Part shown: positions 1-8,852 of the stretch, piece by piece
Position numbering within the stretch: the stretch's first letter is position 1
How the letters are laid out: each line of letters begins with the position of its first letter
Assembly: GCA_010365115.1 (NCBI GenBank)
Contig: JAAFGX010000023.1
Span: forward strand, 1 to 64,000
DNA length: 64,000 nt
Direction of reading: 5' to 3'
DNA from: Paludibacter sp.
GTDB lineage: Bacteria; Bacteroidota; Bacteroidia; Bacteroidales; Paludibacteraceae
Translations under genes and position numbers: made by a program
The notes under the pieces: generated by a model
What the model saw: only the letters and a program-made list of their open reading frames with translations
What the model was told of the DNA's origin: nothing
The model's database searches: none

Positions 1-54
1 CAGATGACTCCTCTGGAGTCTAATTTGAACAAAATAAATCAAATCAGTGAATAA
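1..54 (+). CDS. C-terminal end of an upstream gene (partial)
   Basis: The first frame is open from the window edge and ends in a TAA at 52-54, giving a 17-residue tail (QMTPLESNLNKINQISE). The other two forward frames stop sooner. The tail is too short to identify a family. The position 65 bp ahead of rimM on the same strand suggests a co-transcribed upstream gene, which in Bacteroidota is often murA, but nothing in the tail proves that. Confidence 0.35.
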   Translation, partial: QMTPLESNLNKINQISE

Positions 55-118
55 GGAAAAATTGATTACCCACCTTATTCGTTATAGAGCCAATTAACTT
101 CTTGCAACACAAAACTCA

Positions 119-637
119 ATGATTATTAAATCCTCTGTATTTCCTATCGGACAAATTATTAAACCTCATGGTGTTAATGGCGAAATGTCATTTTCATTTA
201 CTTCGGATATTTTTGATCGCGAACAAGTGCCCTATTTTATTTTTGAAATGCAAGGGTTACTTGTACCCTTTTTTATAGATGAATATCGATTCAAAGGCAG
301 CACTACAGGTTTACTAAAGCTGGATGGAGTAAAAAACGAAGATCAAGCTCGGGCTTTTTATGGAATGACTATTTATTTACCCAAAACATTTCTAGAGAAA
401 GTGGAGGATACGGAAATAGAACTGGATTATTTTGCAGGGTTCAGCTTGATTGATTCAGAAAAAGGATTAATCGGAGTTATTTCGGAAGTGGATCAAACTA
501 CTGATAATGTGCTTTTTGTGATTCCTACAAAAGATGATGAATTACTCATTCCGGCAGGCGAAGAATACATACAAGAAATTGATCATGACAAGAAAATTAT
601 TTACGTTCGGTTGCCGGAAGGGCTGTTGGATTTGTAG
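119..637 (+). CDS. rimM: ribosome maturation factor RimM
   Basis: RimM binds ribosomal protein S19 and helps maturation of the 16S rRNA 3' domain in the 30S subunit. The 172-residue product has the usual length. Its N-terminal beta-barrel starts with IGQIIKPHGVNGEM, the family signature G-x-I-x-K-P-H-G-x-x-G-E. The second half (about 100-170) is the PRC-barrel, with DELLIPAGEEYI and a closing RLPEGLLDL. The start at 119 puts the signature at residues 11-24, as expected. The gene ends just before a strong bidirectional terminator, so it is the last gene of its transcript. Confidence 0.95.
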   Translation: MIIKSSVFPIGQIIKPHGVNGEMSFSFTSDIFDREQVPYFIFEMQGLLVPFFIDEYRFKGSTTGLLKLDGVKNEDQARAFYGMTIYLPKTFLEKVEDTEIELDYFAGFSLIDSEKGLIGVISEVDQTTDNVLFVIPTKDDELLIPAGEEYIQEIDHDKKIIYVRLPEGLLDL

Positions 638-639
638 AA

Positions 640-685
640 AAACATAAAACCCATGATTTCAGAAGAAATCATGGGTTTTATGTTT
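640..685. terminator. bidirectional intrinsic terminator between convergent genes
   Basis: A perfect 21-bp inverted repeat (640-660 with 665-685) around a 4-nt AGAA loop. The stem core is ACCCATGATTTC/GAAATCATGGGT, flanked by A/T-rich arms that give U-tracts in both directions. It separates rimM (+) from the acyltransferase gene (-) that ends at 700. Confidence 0.9.
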
Positions 686-699
686 GTTAATTTATAATC

Positions 700-1518
700 T
701 TACGCCATTTTATACACTATATCCTTTACCTCTTGCGCCCATTCGGTATGAGTTTTTGATTTGTCGAATGTTTGCCATGGAATAGGATTTCCTATCCTAA
801 TAGTAAAATGATTTCCCCTTTGTTTAAACATCTCATCCGCCAGATACATCATTTCCACATTAAACTTTACACCCAAAAACTTGCGGATTTTTGCCAGTCT
901 GTAAAAGAAATTGGAGTTACGCCCCTCAAAATAAATCGGAACTACATCTCGTTGATATTGAACTGCCTTACTTATAAAGTTCTTTTTCCATTCCAAATCA
1001 ATAATTTTACCGTTTATTTTCCGCGAACACATGCCGGCAGGATAAGTAACCAAATGATTGTCCGATTCATAAAGCTCCTGCATCATTTCAGCATGACCTT
1101 TACTTTGAATACCTACTTTATTTACCGGCACAAACATTTCTTTCATTGGATGTAAAAACATCATTAAATCATTTGAAAAAAATCGCACTTTTCCATCGTA
1201 TTCTTTTCCAATTAAATATCCGGTTGTGATTCCATCTAACCCGCCCAATGGATGATTACTCGCAAAAATATATCGTCCATCTTTTGGTGGCAAATTCGCT
1301 TTCCCCACAATACTGGTAGTCACATCAAGATATTTAAATGCTGCTTCAATAAATTCAAGATTTTTAAGACCCGGATTATTTTTAAAAAAAACATTGAATT
1401 CATCTTCATGTACAATTTTCCGCAAATAATTGACCAAGAACGTTGGAACTTTGGTTTTTGGTGCTTTATGTTTAAGAACCTTTGCAATATCAATTTTCAT
1501 AACTTGGTCTTTGCTCAT
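700..1518 (-). CDS. PlsC-like lysophospholipid/O-acyltransferase family protein
   Basis: A probable membrane-associated acyltransferase that transfers acyl chains to a lysolipid. Visible motifs are SNHPLGGLD at about 88-95 (block I, catalytic His), FVPVNK at about 129-134 (block II region), YPAGMCSRK at about 159-167 (block III) and PIYFEGRNS (block IV). The spacing from His89 to Asp95 is five residues, not the four of the classical HX4D motif. This HPLGGLD form is, from memory, usual in Bacteroidota proteins annotated as hemolysin or 1-acylglycerol-phosphate acyltransferase, including glycine/ornithine-lipid O-acyltransferases (GlsA/OlsA type). The exact lipid substrate cannot be told. The start at 1518 lies 17 nt downstream of the predicted transcription start; Met7 is an alternative. 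Confidence 0.75.
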   Translation of the reverse strand: MSKDQVMKIDIAKVLKHKAPKTKVPTFLVNYLRKIVHEDEFNVFFKNNPGLKNLEFIEAAFKYLDVTTSIVGKANLPPKDGRYIFASNHPLGGLDGITTGYLIGKEYDGKVRFFSNDLMMFLHPMKEMFVPVNKVGIQSKGHAEMMQELYESDNHLVTYPAGMCSRKINGKIIDLEWKKNFISKAVQYQRDVVPIYFEGRNSNFFYRLAKIRKFLGVKFNVEMMYLADEMFKQRGNHFTIRIGNPIPWQTFDKSKTHTEWAQEVKDIVYKMA

Positions 1519-1541
1519 TTAATACATTTTTAATTGTGGTG

Positions 1542-1549
1542 CAAATGTA
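1542..1549 (-). promoter_or_regulatory. Bacteroidota -7 promoter element for the acyltransferase gene
   Basis: On the minus strand this reads TACATTTG, an exact TAnnTTTG -7 element, about 24 nt ahead of the ATG at 1518. A T-rich segment sits about 20 bp further upstream in place of a clear TTTG -33. The rest of the 1519-1876 interval is AT-rich and carries the mraZ control region. Confidence 0.6.
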
Positions 1550-1808
1550 CTAAAAATGCTCAGAAAAAAAATAATTTTAAAACTGATGGGCTAAATTTCA
1601 TATGTTTCAATTCATCAAAAAACACAATATCAAAATAAATTCCCCCACTCTATTGTATTTTTAATCAAATAAATAAATTCATGAATGTATTTATTTATTA
1701 TTCATACATATATACAAATTTAACACCCAGCTGAAATTGTTCATAAACTGTTCAAAACCTGTTAGTATTAGCAATTTAATCGTTATAAAATTGTTGATAA
1801 ATTTTTTG

Positions 1809-1823
1809 TGGGGAAATGTGGGG
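1809..1823 (+). promoter_or_regulatory. two MraZ-box repeats in front of mraZ
   Basis: TGGGG occurs at 1809-1813 and again at 1819-1823, separated by exactly five bases (AAATG). This is the known architecture of MraZ operators in other phyla: repeats of TGGG(A/G/T) with 5-nt spacers and a 10-bp period. The boxes lie 54 bp upstream of the mraZ start, just after an AT-rich TAAATTTT stretch that could be the -7 region. This suggests autoregulation of the division operon. Only two boxes are seen, against three or four in Escherichia coli and Mycoplasma. Confidence 0.6.
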
Positions 1824-1876
1824 TATATGAAATTAATTATTTACTTTTACCGTTGAAAAAATGTATCTGCAATATT

Positions 1877-2329
1877 ATGTCAAGATTTATAGGTAAATAC
1901 GAAGCAAAAGCCGATGTAAAGGGGAGAATTTTCATTCCCTCCACATATCGTAAATTGTTGCCCGATGGCGAACGCGAACACGTAGTGATGCGTAAGGATG
2001 GCGAAAACAACTGCTTGGTGATATTTCCGGAACATGTTTGGAACGAAATACTGGATGATTTAAAATCGAAACTGGACGAATGGAACCCAACCGACCAACT
2101 GCTCTTGATGCAATATGTGTCTGATGCCGAATGGTTGGATATAGACTCACAAGGCAGGGTGTTGATTACAAAAAAGAACATGCAAGCCATCGGAGTTGAG
2201 AATTCAGAAGTTTTATTTGTTGGAATGAGCGACCGTTTTACTGTTTGGAGCAAATCTCAATACGAACAAGCCAAAATACCGCCAACAGATTTTGCAAAGT
2301 TATTAAAAGAAAGAATGATGAAACTATAA
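1877..2329 (+). CDS. mraZ: MraZ, transcriptional regulator of the dcw cluster
   Basis: MraZ is a DNA-binding protein related to SpoVT/AbrB swapped-hairpin folds and usually heads the division and cell-wall operon. I chose ATG 1877 (MSRFIGKYEAKADVKGR): the family starts with this GxYxxxxDxKGR segment, and the frame upstream to 1808 runs through the MraZ boxes. This gives 150 residues, the normal size. The two halves each carry the repeat signature D-x-KGRxxIP / D-SQGRVLI (about residues 13-22 and 86-95). The TAA stop forms the start of a REP-like repeat. The gene is followed within 50 bp by rsmH. Confidence 0.95.
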   Translation: MSRFIGKYEAKADVKGRIFIPSTYRKLLPDGEREHVVMRKDGENNCLVIFPEHVWNEILDDLKSKLDEWNPTDQLLLMQYVSDAEWLDIDSQGRVLITKKNMQAIGVENSEVLFVGMSDRFTVWSKSQYEQAKIPPTDFAKLLKERMMKL

Positions 2330-2347
2330 CCCCTAAAAGGGGATTTT
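2327..2347 (-). repeat. REP-like repeat, overlaps the mraZ stop codon
   Basis: TAACCCCTAAAAGGGGATT is the reverse form of the dispersed repeat. Its first three bases are the mraZ stop codon. It is paired with the forward copy at 2412. Confidence 0.8.
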
Positions 2348-2378
2348 AGTAGTTTATACTATTTAAAAATAAAAAAAA

Positions 2379-3329
2379 ATGAAAGACCCAAAAAGAGCCG
2401 CAAGTAACTCAGTTCCCCTTCAGGGGTTAGGGGTCTATCATACTCCTGCTCTACTAAACGAAACCCTCGAAGGTATGAATATTAAACCCGATGGTGTTTA
2501 CGTAGATGTAACTTTTGGTGGCGGCGGTCACTCTCGTGAAATTTTAGCACGATTGGGGGAAAATGGAAAACTGATAGCTTTTGATCAGGATGAAGACGCC
2601 ATAAAAAATGCACTGAAAGATCCACGGTTTATTTTTGTGCGCAGCAATTTTATGTATTTAAAAAACTTTCTTCGTTATCACAATATCGAGAAAGTGGATG
2701 GAATTTTGGGAGATTTGGGGGTTTCGTCACACCATTTTGATGAAGCCGAACGGGGCTTTTCGTTTCGTTTTGATGGCGACCTGGACATGCGAATGAACAC
2801 AAAATCGCCTCTAACAGCGGCGGTTATATTAAACACTTACTCCGAAGAGCAGTTGGCTGATGTGTTTTACTTGTATGGGGAATTACACAATTCACGAAAA
2901 ATAGCAAAAACCATTGTTAACGCAAGGGGAACGACACCTTTCAATAAAATATTTCCATTTATTGAAGTGCTTAAACCTTTTTTTGGAAGAGAAAAGGAAA
3001 AGAAAGATATGGCACGGGTATTTCAAGCTTTGCGCATTGAAGTGAATAAGGAAATGGATGTACTGAAATCGCTTTTGGATCAAAGTCTGGAAGTGTTGAA
3101 TCCTGAAGGGAGACTAGTGATTTTAACTTATCATTCATTAGAAGACAGGCTGGTAAAGAACTTTTTTAGAAGTGGGAATTTTGAAGGGAAACTAGAGAAA
3201 GATTTCTATGGGAACATCCTTTCTCCACTAAAAGCTATAAACAATAAAGTAATTATAGCTAATGCCGCCGAAATTGCACGTAATCCGCGTGCCAGAAGCG
3301 CGAAATTGAGAATTGCAGAATTAAAGTAG
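2379..3329 (+). CDS. rsmH: 16S rRNA m4C1402 methyltransferase RsmH (MraW)
   Basis: RsmH methylates N4 of C1402 in 16S rRNA with S-adenosylmethionine. The SAM-binding region DVTFGGGGHSREIL lies at about 44-57, followed by FDQDEDA and GILGDLGVSSHHFD; the C-terminal YHSLEDRLVKNFF and RNPRARSAKLR are family hallmarks. The family normally begins at the YHxPxLL segment, here residues 20-26 (YHTPALL). The preceding 19 residues contain VPLQGLGV (12-19), encoded by a REP-like repeat at 2412-2435. The ATG at 2379 is the only sensible start ahead of it, so the protein appears to carry an acquired N-terminal tail. The product is 316 residues against about 300 usually. Confidence 0.95.
   Translation: MKDPKRAASNSVPLQGLGVYHTPALLNETLEGMNIKPDGVYVDVTFGGGGHSREILARLGENGKLIAFDQDEDAIKNALKDPRFIFVRSNFMYLKNFLRYHNIEKVDGILGDLGVSSHHFDEAERGFSFRFDGDLDMRMNTKSPLTAAVILNTYSEEQLADVFYLYGELHNSRKIAKTIVNARGTTPFNKIFPFIEVLKPFFGREKEKKDMARVFQALRIEVNKEMDVLKSLLDQSLEVLNPEGRLVILTYHSLEDRLVKNFFRSGNFEGKLEKDFYGNILSPLKAINNKVIIANAAEIARNPRARSAKLRIAELK
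2412..2435 (+). repeat. REP-like repeat inside rsmH (codons 12-19)
   Basis: Forward copy: TCCCCTTCAGGGG followed by TTAGGGGTC. It lies in frame and encodes VPLQGLGV. It forms an inverted pair with 2327-2347. Confidence 0.85.
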
Positions 3330-3376
3330 AGACGATACATGCATCGTCTAAAAAAAAATGATTGCATGCATCGTCC
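3330..3376. repeat. palindromic repeat between rsmH and ftsL
   Basis: AGACGAT (3330-3336) pairs with ATCGTCT (3343-3349). After an A9 run, a second half-copy (GCATGCATCGTCC, 3364-3376) repeats the same arm. The A-run follows the hairpin on the + strand, so it does not look like a terminator for the operon. It is an unassigned intergenic palindrome. Confidence 0.5.
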
Positions 3377-3401
3377 GTACAAATAAATTATAAATCATAA
3401 A

Positions 3402-3788
3402 ATGTCCTGGTTTAAAAAAATAGCAGATGCCATAAGGGGAAGTGAAGACTTTTCCGATATAAAATCGAGCACCGTTCGGGACATTCTGAATGGCAATATA
3501 CTTACCAACAGATTTCTCCAAAAACAATACCTCTTGTTAATAATGACTGCGATATTGGCTTTTTTTTATGTCGATAATCGCTACTATTGCGAGACTCAAT
3601 TAGCTAAAGAAATTGAGATGAAAAAGAAAATTCAGGATGTAAAATACGAATCTCTTACCATCTCGGCAGAATTGATGCAAATTAGCAGACAATCGAATGT
3701 ACTGAATTTAATTAAATCGAGAGGAGTAAATTTGGAACAAACATCCTGTTCTCCTATTGTAATCCAAGCACCGGAAGAAACAAAATAA
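3402..3788 (+). CDS. ftsL: FtsL-like cell division protein
   Basis: A 128-residue bitopic membrane protein placed between rsmH and the division PBP, the fixed position of ftsL in dcw clusters. A cytoplasmic head (1-40) is followed by one membrane segment at about 42-57 (YLLLIMTAILAFFYVD). After it comes a periplasmic stretch with heptad-like AKEIEMKKKIQDVKYESLTISAELMQ spacing, expected to form a coiled coil with an FtsB-type partner in the FtsQLB complex. Sequence conservation in this family is low, so position and topology carry the call. The stop overlaps the next gene's ATG (TAATG). Confidence 0.85.
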   Translation: MSWFKKIADAIRGSEDFSDIKSSTVRDILNGNILTNRFLQKQYLLLIMTAILAFFYVDNRYYCETQLAKEIEMKKKIQDVKYESLTISAELMQISRQSNVLNLIKSRGVNLEQTSCSPIVIQAPEETK

Positions 3789-5923
3789 TGGCAGACAAAC
3801 GCAAAAATATTGTCCTTCGCTTTGGCATTGTATATGGCATTATTTGTCTGTCTTTTGTTGCGGTCATTTATAAAATTGCGGTTATTCAATTTGTTGAGCG
3901 CGACCAGTGGATGGCATTGGCAGCTCAAAGCAAAAAAACTGACATTGTTGTAAAACCCAACCGCGGGAATATTTATGCTTGCGATGGAAGATTAATGGCC
4001 AGTTCAATTCCTACTTATTATGTATATATGGATTTACGAGTTCCGGCATTGCACGAAAAAGGTGGAATTTTATTCAAAGAAAATATCGATTCGGTTGCAA
4101 TTTATTTATCTTCATTTTTTAAAGATAAAACTGCTTTTGAATACAAAACCACTATAACAAAAGCATATAACACTGGGAAAGGTGAATTTCAATTATTCCC
4201 CAAACGCATCTCTTACGCCCAGTTAAAACAACTGAAAACCTTTCCATTATTCTGCATGGGCAGAAACAAAAGCGGATTAATTACAAAAGAACTTCTCAAG
4301 CGTGTTAAACCTTTTGGATCATTGGCTTCACGGACAATCGGCGATATTTATGCAGATGAAACAAAAGGCGGAAAAAATGGCATAGAGCTTTTTTTCAATC
4401 AGCAATTATTAGGTACTTCAGGAGTTTCAATTCGTCAAAAAGTAGCCAACACCTACATGGAAACCGTGCAAGTGGAACCAATTGATGGAATGGACATTAC
4501 ATCAACCATTGATATTGATTTACAAGACATTGCAGAAAAAGCTTTATTAGACAGTTTGAGGTCATTTGATGCAGGTTCGGGGTATGTAATATTAATGGAA
4601 ACTCATTCGGGCGAAGTAAAAGCTATAGTAAACATGCAGCAAAATGCCGACAAAACATACTCTGAGAATAAGAACGGTGCCGTTTCCGATTTGGTAGAGC
4701 CGGGCTCGACATTTAAAGTAGCTTCGTTGATGGTGGCACTAGATGACAACAAAGTAAAAATAACCGATTCAATAGATACCGGAAATGGAGTTTATGAATA
4801 TGGCACTGCCAAAATGAAAGACCACAACGCTCATAAAGGCGGTTATCATACTATTTCGGTAGCTAATGTAATTCATGCTTCTTCCAACGTTGGGATTTCA
4901 AAAATCATCACCAGAGCATACGGTCATAAACCGTCGGAATTTGTTGATAAATTGTACGAAATGAAACTGAACGAGCGCATGGATCTTGAGATTCCTGGAA
5001 CTGCAGCTCCTCAAATCGATCATCCAAACGACAAATCGAAATACTGGTCACAAACAAAACTTCCTTGGATGTCAATAGGATACGAAACACAGATTCCTCC
5101 AATTTATACGTTGGCCTTTTATAATGCCATTGCAAACAATGGTAAATTAATCAAACCGTTTTTTGTAAAATCAATCAGCAAAAACGGACAACTGATACAA
5201 TCGTTTGAAACAGAAACCATCAAAGAATCTATTTGTAAACCAACTACTTTACGAGATATTCGCGAAGTTTTATTGGGTGTGATTGAAGGAAAACTAGGAA
5301 CTGCACACAATATGAAATCAAAATACGTGCGCATTGCCGGAAAGACGGGAACAGCACAGATTTCAAAAGGTGCATTAGGATATAAATCGGGAGGAAAAAC
5401 ACATCAGGTTTCGTTTTGTGGCTATTTTCCAGCGGATGATCCTCAATACACCTGCATAGTTGTCATTCGAGAGCCCCGCATTGGTTATCCATCGGGTGGA
5501 AAAATGGCCGGATCTGTTTTTAAGAATGTGGCTGAACGGGTTATGGCATTAAAGTCGAATAGGAAACCCAATACATTTGAAGTAGACACTATTTTAAAAT
5601 TCCCTTTAAATCCATATACCAAATCGGGTTATTACAAGGCTTTGCAAACAGTTATGACTGAGTTAAAATTGCCTATTGCAGCAAATCCAACAGAGTGGAT
5701 AAAATCAACAATAAATGAAAAAGAAATTCGCTCAGAAGCTGTTTCGTTTACCGGAAACAAAATTCCCGATTTAACAGGAATGGGTGCAAAAGATGCGGTT
5801 TATCTGGCTGAAAGAATGGGATTATACGTTCGGGTACAAGGTCATGGCAAAGTGATTTCGCAAAACCTTACGCCGGGCACTGTTGCAAAAAAAGGAAGTA
5901 TGATTTCAATTAATTTACAATAA
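3788..5923 (+). CDS. ftsI: division-specific penicillin-binding protein (FtsI/PBP3 type) with PASTA domain
   Basis: A class B PBP that cross-links septal peptidoglycan together with FtsW. The product has 711 residues. An N-terminal membrane anchor lies at about 8-33, followed by the PBP dimer domain ([16 protein letters not shown] at about 56-71). In the transpeptidase domain the active-site STFK spans 307-310, SSN 365-367 and KTG 519-521, so all three catalytic motifs are intact. A single PASTA domain closes the protein (from about [12 protein letters not shown] to the end), typical of the Bacteroidota version. Translational coupling with ftsL is likely because start and stop share one base. 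Confidence 0.95.
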   Translation: MADKRKNIVLRFGIVYGIICLSFVAVIYKIAVIQFVERDQWMALAAQSKKTDIVVKPNRGNIYACDGRLMASSIPTYYVYMDLRVPALHEKGGILFKENIDSVAIYLSSFFKDKTAFEYKTTITKAYNTGKGEFQLFPKRISYAQLKQLKTFPLFCMGRNKSGLITKELLKRVKPFGSLASRTIGDIYADETKGGKNGIELFFNQQLLGTSGVSIRQKVANTYMETVQVEPIDGMDITSTIDIDLQDIAEKALLDSLRSFDAGSGYVILMETHSGEVKAIVNMQQNADKTYSENKNGAVSDLVEPGSTFKVASLMVALDDNKVKITDSIDTGNGVYEYGTAKMKDHNAHKGGYHTISVANVIHASSNVGISKIITRAYGHKPSEFVDKLYEMKLNERMDLEIPGTAAPQIDHPNDKSKYWSQTKLPWMSIGYETQIPPIYTLAFYNAIANNGKLIKPFFVKSISKNGQLIQSFETETIKESICKPTTLRDIREVLLGVIEGKLGTAHNMKSKYVRIAGKTGTAQISKGALGYKSGGKTHQVSFCGYFPADDPQYTCIVVIREPRIGYPSGGKMAGSVFKNVAERVMALKSNRKPNTFEVDTILKFPLNPYTKSGYYKALQTVMTELKLPIAANPTEWIKSTINEKEIRSEAVSFTGNKIPDLTGMGAKDAVYLAERMGLYVRVQGHGKVISQNLTPGTVAKKGSMISINLQ

Positions 5924-5955
5924 ATCAATTTACTACATTAATAAAATTGACGAAT

Positions 5956-7401
5956 ATGCTATTAACCGACATATTACAAAATGTGCTTTTGCTAAAAACA
6001 ATAGGCGAAACAGAAATTGAAATTTCAAGCATTCAATTCGATTCACGTAAAGTAGAAGCGGGTTGTGTTTTTGTTGCTGCCAAGGGTACTGCTTCCGATG
6101 GACATCAATATATCACGATGGCTATTGAAAAGGGTGCTGTTGCAATTGTTTGTGAAGAAATTCCGGCAGAAACAAATCCAAAAGTTACGCATGTAAAAGT
6201 TCAAAACAGTTCGGATGCGCTTGGCAAAATGGCTTCGGCCTGGTACGATTTTCCATCGTCAAAAATGATTTTGGTTGGAGTAACCGGAACAAACGGCAAA
6301 ACAACCATTGCTACTTTGTTGTACCAACTCTTCCGTGAACTGGGACATAAATCCGGCTTGCTTTCTACAGTTTGCAACTATATAGATGATGTGGCTGTGG
6401 AAGCTACGCACACCACTCCCGATGCGTTGGCATTGAATGAATTATTGGCACAAATGGCAGATGCAGGTTGCGAATATGCATTTATGGAAGTGAGTTCGCA
6501 TGCTGTGGATCAACGCCGCATTGCCGGTTTGGAATTCGATGGTGGCATTTTTACCAATATCACCCGCGACCACATTGACTATCACGTTACTTTTGAAAAT
6601 TATTTGAAAGCTAAAAAGCAATTCTTCGATGAATTATCAGCTGATGCTTTTGCTCTTACCAATATAGATGACAAAAACGGCATGGTAATGTTGCAAAATT
6701 CGAAAGCAAAAAAATACAGCTATTCGCTTCGTGCCATGGCCGATTTCAAAACACGGATTTTAGAACACGGATTTGAAGGTATGCTGCTGGACATGAATGA
6801 TAAAGAAGTAAATGTGCCATTCATCGGACGATTTAATGCCAGCAATTTATCAGCAGTATTCGGAGCTGCCGTTCTTCTTGGACAAAATGAATTGGAGGTT
6901 TTACGAATTATCAGTTCATTGAAATCAGTATCGGGAAGATTCGAAACGATACATTCTCCATCAGGTTACACTGCAATTGTTGATTACGCACATACACCGG
7001 ATGCTTTGAATAACGTAATAAGTACTATCAATCAGATTTTACAAGGGAACGGACGATTGATTACCGTAGTAGGTTGTGGTGGAAACCGCGACAAAGGCAA
7101 ACGTCCGATGATGGCTCGAGAAGCAGTAAACGGCAGCTGGAAAGCAATTTTGACTTCAGATAATCCTCGTTTCGAAGAACCACAAGACATTTTAAACGAT
7201 ATGTTGGCCGGATTGGATATGGCAGATAAAGCCAAAAGTTTGACCATTGTCGATCGTCGCGAAGCCATACGTACTGCTTGTGCACTGGCGCAACCCGGCG
7301 ATGTGGTTTTAGTGGCTGGAAAAGGACACGAAGATTATCAGATTGTTCAAGGCGTAAAACATCATTTTGATGACAAAGAAGTTGTAAGAGAATGCTTTTA
7401 G
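5956..7401 (+). CDS. murE: UDP-MurNAc-L-Ala-D-Glu--meso-DAP ligase MurE
   Basis: A cytoplasmic Mur ligase that adds meso-diaminopimelate to UDP-MurNAc dipeptide using ATP. The ATP loop [10 protein letters not shown] lies near residue 110, THTTPDAL and [11 protein letters not shown] follow, and the DNPR motif (SDNPRFEEP) specifies meso-DAP rather than lysine. I start at ATG 5956 (MLLTDILQ); the frame is also open to a TTG at 5947 but the family normally begins with such a short hydrophobic helix. The product has 481 residues. It follows ftsI by 32 bp, and its stop is followed by a heptamer array that leads into mraY. Confidence 0.95.
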   Translation: MLLTDILQNVLLLKTIGETEIEISSIQFDSRKVEAGCVFVAAKGTASDGHQYITMAIEKGAVAIVCEEIPAETNPKVTHVKVQNSSDALGKMASAWYDFPSSKMILVGVTGTNGKTTIATLLYQLFRELGHKSGLLSTVCNYIDDVAVEATHTTPDALALNELLAQMADAGCEYAFMEVSSHAVDQRRIAGLEFDGGIFTNITRDHIDYHVTFENYLKAKKQFFDELSADAFALTNIDDKNGMVMLQNSKAKKYSYSLRAMADFKTRILEHGFEGMLLDMNDKEVNVPFIGRFNASNLSAVFGAAVLLGQNELEVLRIISSLKSVSGRFETIHSPSGYTAIVDYAHTPDALNNVISTINQILQGNGRLITVVGCGGNRDKGKRPMMAREAVNGSWKAILTSDNPRFEEPQDILNDMLAGLDMADKAKSLTIVDRREAIRTACALAQPGDVVLVAGKGHEDYQIVQGVKHHFDDKEVVRECF

Positions 7402-7405
7402 CCAA

Positions 7406-7440
7406 TTTATAATTCATAATTTATAATTAATAATTCATAA
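7406..7440 (+). repeat. period-7 tandem array between murE and mraY
   Basis: Five heptamers in a row: TTTATAA, TTCATAA, TTTATAA, TTAATAA, TTCATAA. They end two bases before the mraY ATG, so they occupy the whole ribosome-binding region of that gene. Confidence 0.75.
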
Positions 7441-7442
7441 TT

Positions 7443-8708
7443 ATGTTGTACCATCTATTCCATTATTTAGACAAGATTTTTGATATACCCGGTGGTGGAT
7501 TATTTAATTTCATTTCATTCCGCACGGGTTTGGCTTTCATCATGGCTTTGTTGCTATCAACATTGTTTGGTCGTCGCATTATCGATTATTTGCAAAAAAA
7601 ACAAATTGGGGAAACCATTCGAGATTTAGGCCTGGAAGGACAAATGAGCAAAAAAGGGACACCCACAATGGGAGGCATCATCATTATTATTGCCATTCTG
7701 ATTCCTACTTTATTGTTGGCCAGCTTAACAAACATCTACGTTTTGTTGATGATTATTACTACAGTTTGGTTGGGTACAATTGGTTTTCTGGATGATTATA
7801 TTAAAGTATTTAGAAAAAACAAAGAAGGATTAAAAGGTAAATTTAAAATAGTAGGTCAAATTGGCTTGGGTCTTATCGTTGGAATGACCATGTATTTAAG
7901 TCCGGATGTGGTATTACGTGAGAATAAAGAAGTAAAGGGTGAAACACAACGAGTTGAGAATGTGCTTTATTCAAAACACGATGTAAAATCAACTAAAACG
8001 ACTATTCCTTTTGTAAAGAACAATAATTTTAATTACGCTGATGTTTTTAAATCGGCGGGTGAGAAAGCCCAGGATTACGGTTGGATTTTATTTGTATTTG
8101 TTGCAATTTTTATTGTCACAGCCGTTTCAAATGGTGCAAACCTGACAGATGGTCTCGATGGACTTGCAACTGGTTCATCGGCCATTATGGGTGTGATTTT
8201 AGGGATTCTGGCTTATGTGTCGGGTAACGTGAATTATGCAGGATACCTGAATATTATGTATTTGCCGGGCACCGGCGAATTGCTGGTTTTTGCAGGAGCT
8301 TTTATTGGTGCTACCATCGGCTTTCTTTGGTACAATTCATTTCCTGCCCAAGTATTTATGGGCGATACCGGCAGTTTGACTATTGGTGGAATTATTGCTG
8401 TTTTTGCCATTGTTACTCGTAAAGAACTGTTGATTCCTATTTTATGCGGAGTGTTTTTGGTGGAAAGTTTATCGGTAATGATGCAGGTCTCTTATTTCAA
8501 ATTTACTAAAAAGCGATTTGGCGAAGGAAAACGCATCTTTAAAATGACTCCTTTGCATCATCATTATCAGAAACCCGGGAATGCTGGAATTCAGGCCATT
8601 TTTCAAAGACCAATACAAGCCATGCCCGAATCAAAAATTGTAATCCGGTTCTGGATTGTGGGAATTATTTTGGCCGCAATAACGATTATAACATTGAAAA
8701 TAAGGTAA
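7443..8708 (+). CDS. mraY: phospho-MurNAc-pentapeptide transferase MraY
   Basis: An integral membrane enzyme that transfers phospho-MurNAc-pentapeptide to undecaprenyl phosphate, forming lipid I. Motifs present are GTPTMGG, the Asp pair in [35 protein letters not shown] and the HHHYQKPG loop near the C-terminus. About ten membrane helices are visible. At 421 residues it is longer than the ~360 of proteobacterial MraY because of a hydrophilic insert after YLSPDVVL (about 160-200), which I recall as usual in Bacteroidota. Its start abuts a heptamer array. Confidence 0.96.
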   Translation: MLYHLFHYLDKIFDIPGGGLFNFISFRTGLAFIMALLLSTLFGRRIIDYLQKKQIGETIRDLGLEGQMSKKGTPTMGGIIIIIAILIPTLLLASLTNIYVLLMIITTVWLGTIGFLDDYIKVFRKNKEGLKGKFKIVGQIGLGLIVGMTMYLSPDVVLRENKEVKGETQRVENVLYSKHDVKSTKTTIPFVKNNNFNYADVFKSAGEKAQDYGWILFVFVAIFIVTAVSNGANLTDGLDGLATGSSAIMGVILGILAYVSGNVNYAGYLNIMYLPGTGELLVFAGAFIGATIGFLWYNSFPAQVFMGDTGSLTIGGIIAVFAIVTRKELLIPILCGVFLVESLSVMMQVSYFKFTKKRFGEGKRIFKMTPLHHHYQKPGNAGIQAIFQRPIQAMPESKIVIRFWIVGIILAAITIITLKIR

Positions 8709-8718
8709 AAAAGAGAAC

Positions 8719-8743
8719 CACTAACCCCTAAAGGGGAATTGGG
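8719..8743 (-). repeat. REP-like repeat downstream of mraY
   Basis: Reverse copy with CTAACCCC and TAAAGGGGAATT. Paired with the forward copy at 8823; together they bracket the AT-rich mraY-murD gap. Confidence 0.85.
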
Positions 8744-8822
8744 CAAGTATATTTAATTTAACTTTTTGTTTGATTACAAATAATTAAAATTGAATAAATA
8801 TTGAAATAATCAGAAGTAACTT

Positions 8823-8850
8823 AATTCCCCTTTTGGGGCTAGGGGTAGTC
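8823..8850 (+). repeat. REP-like repeat just before murD
   Basis: Forward copy with AATTCCCCTTTTGGGG and CTAGGGGTAGTC. It ends two bases before the murD ATG, so any translation-initiation signal of murD lies in the repeat. Confidence 0.85.
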
Positions 8851-8852
8851 AA

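Noticed and set aside
1252-1533. Plus-strand frame opposite the acyltransferase
   Set aside because: It is antisense to a gene with clear motifs, has no family-like sequence and crosses the promoter of the minus-strand gene.
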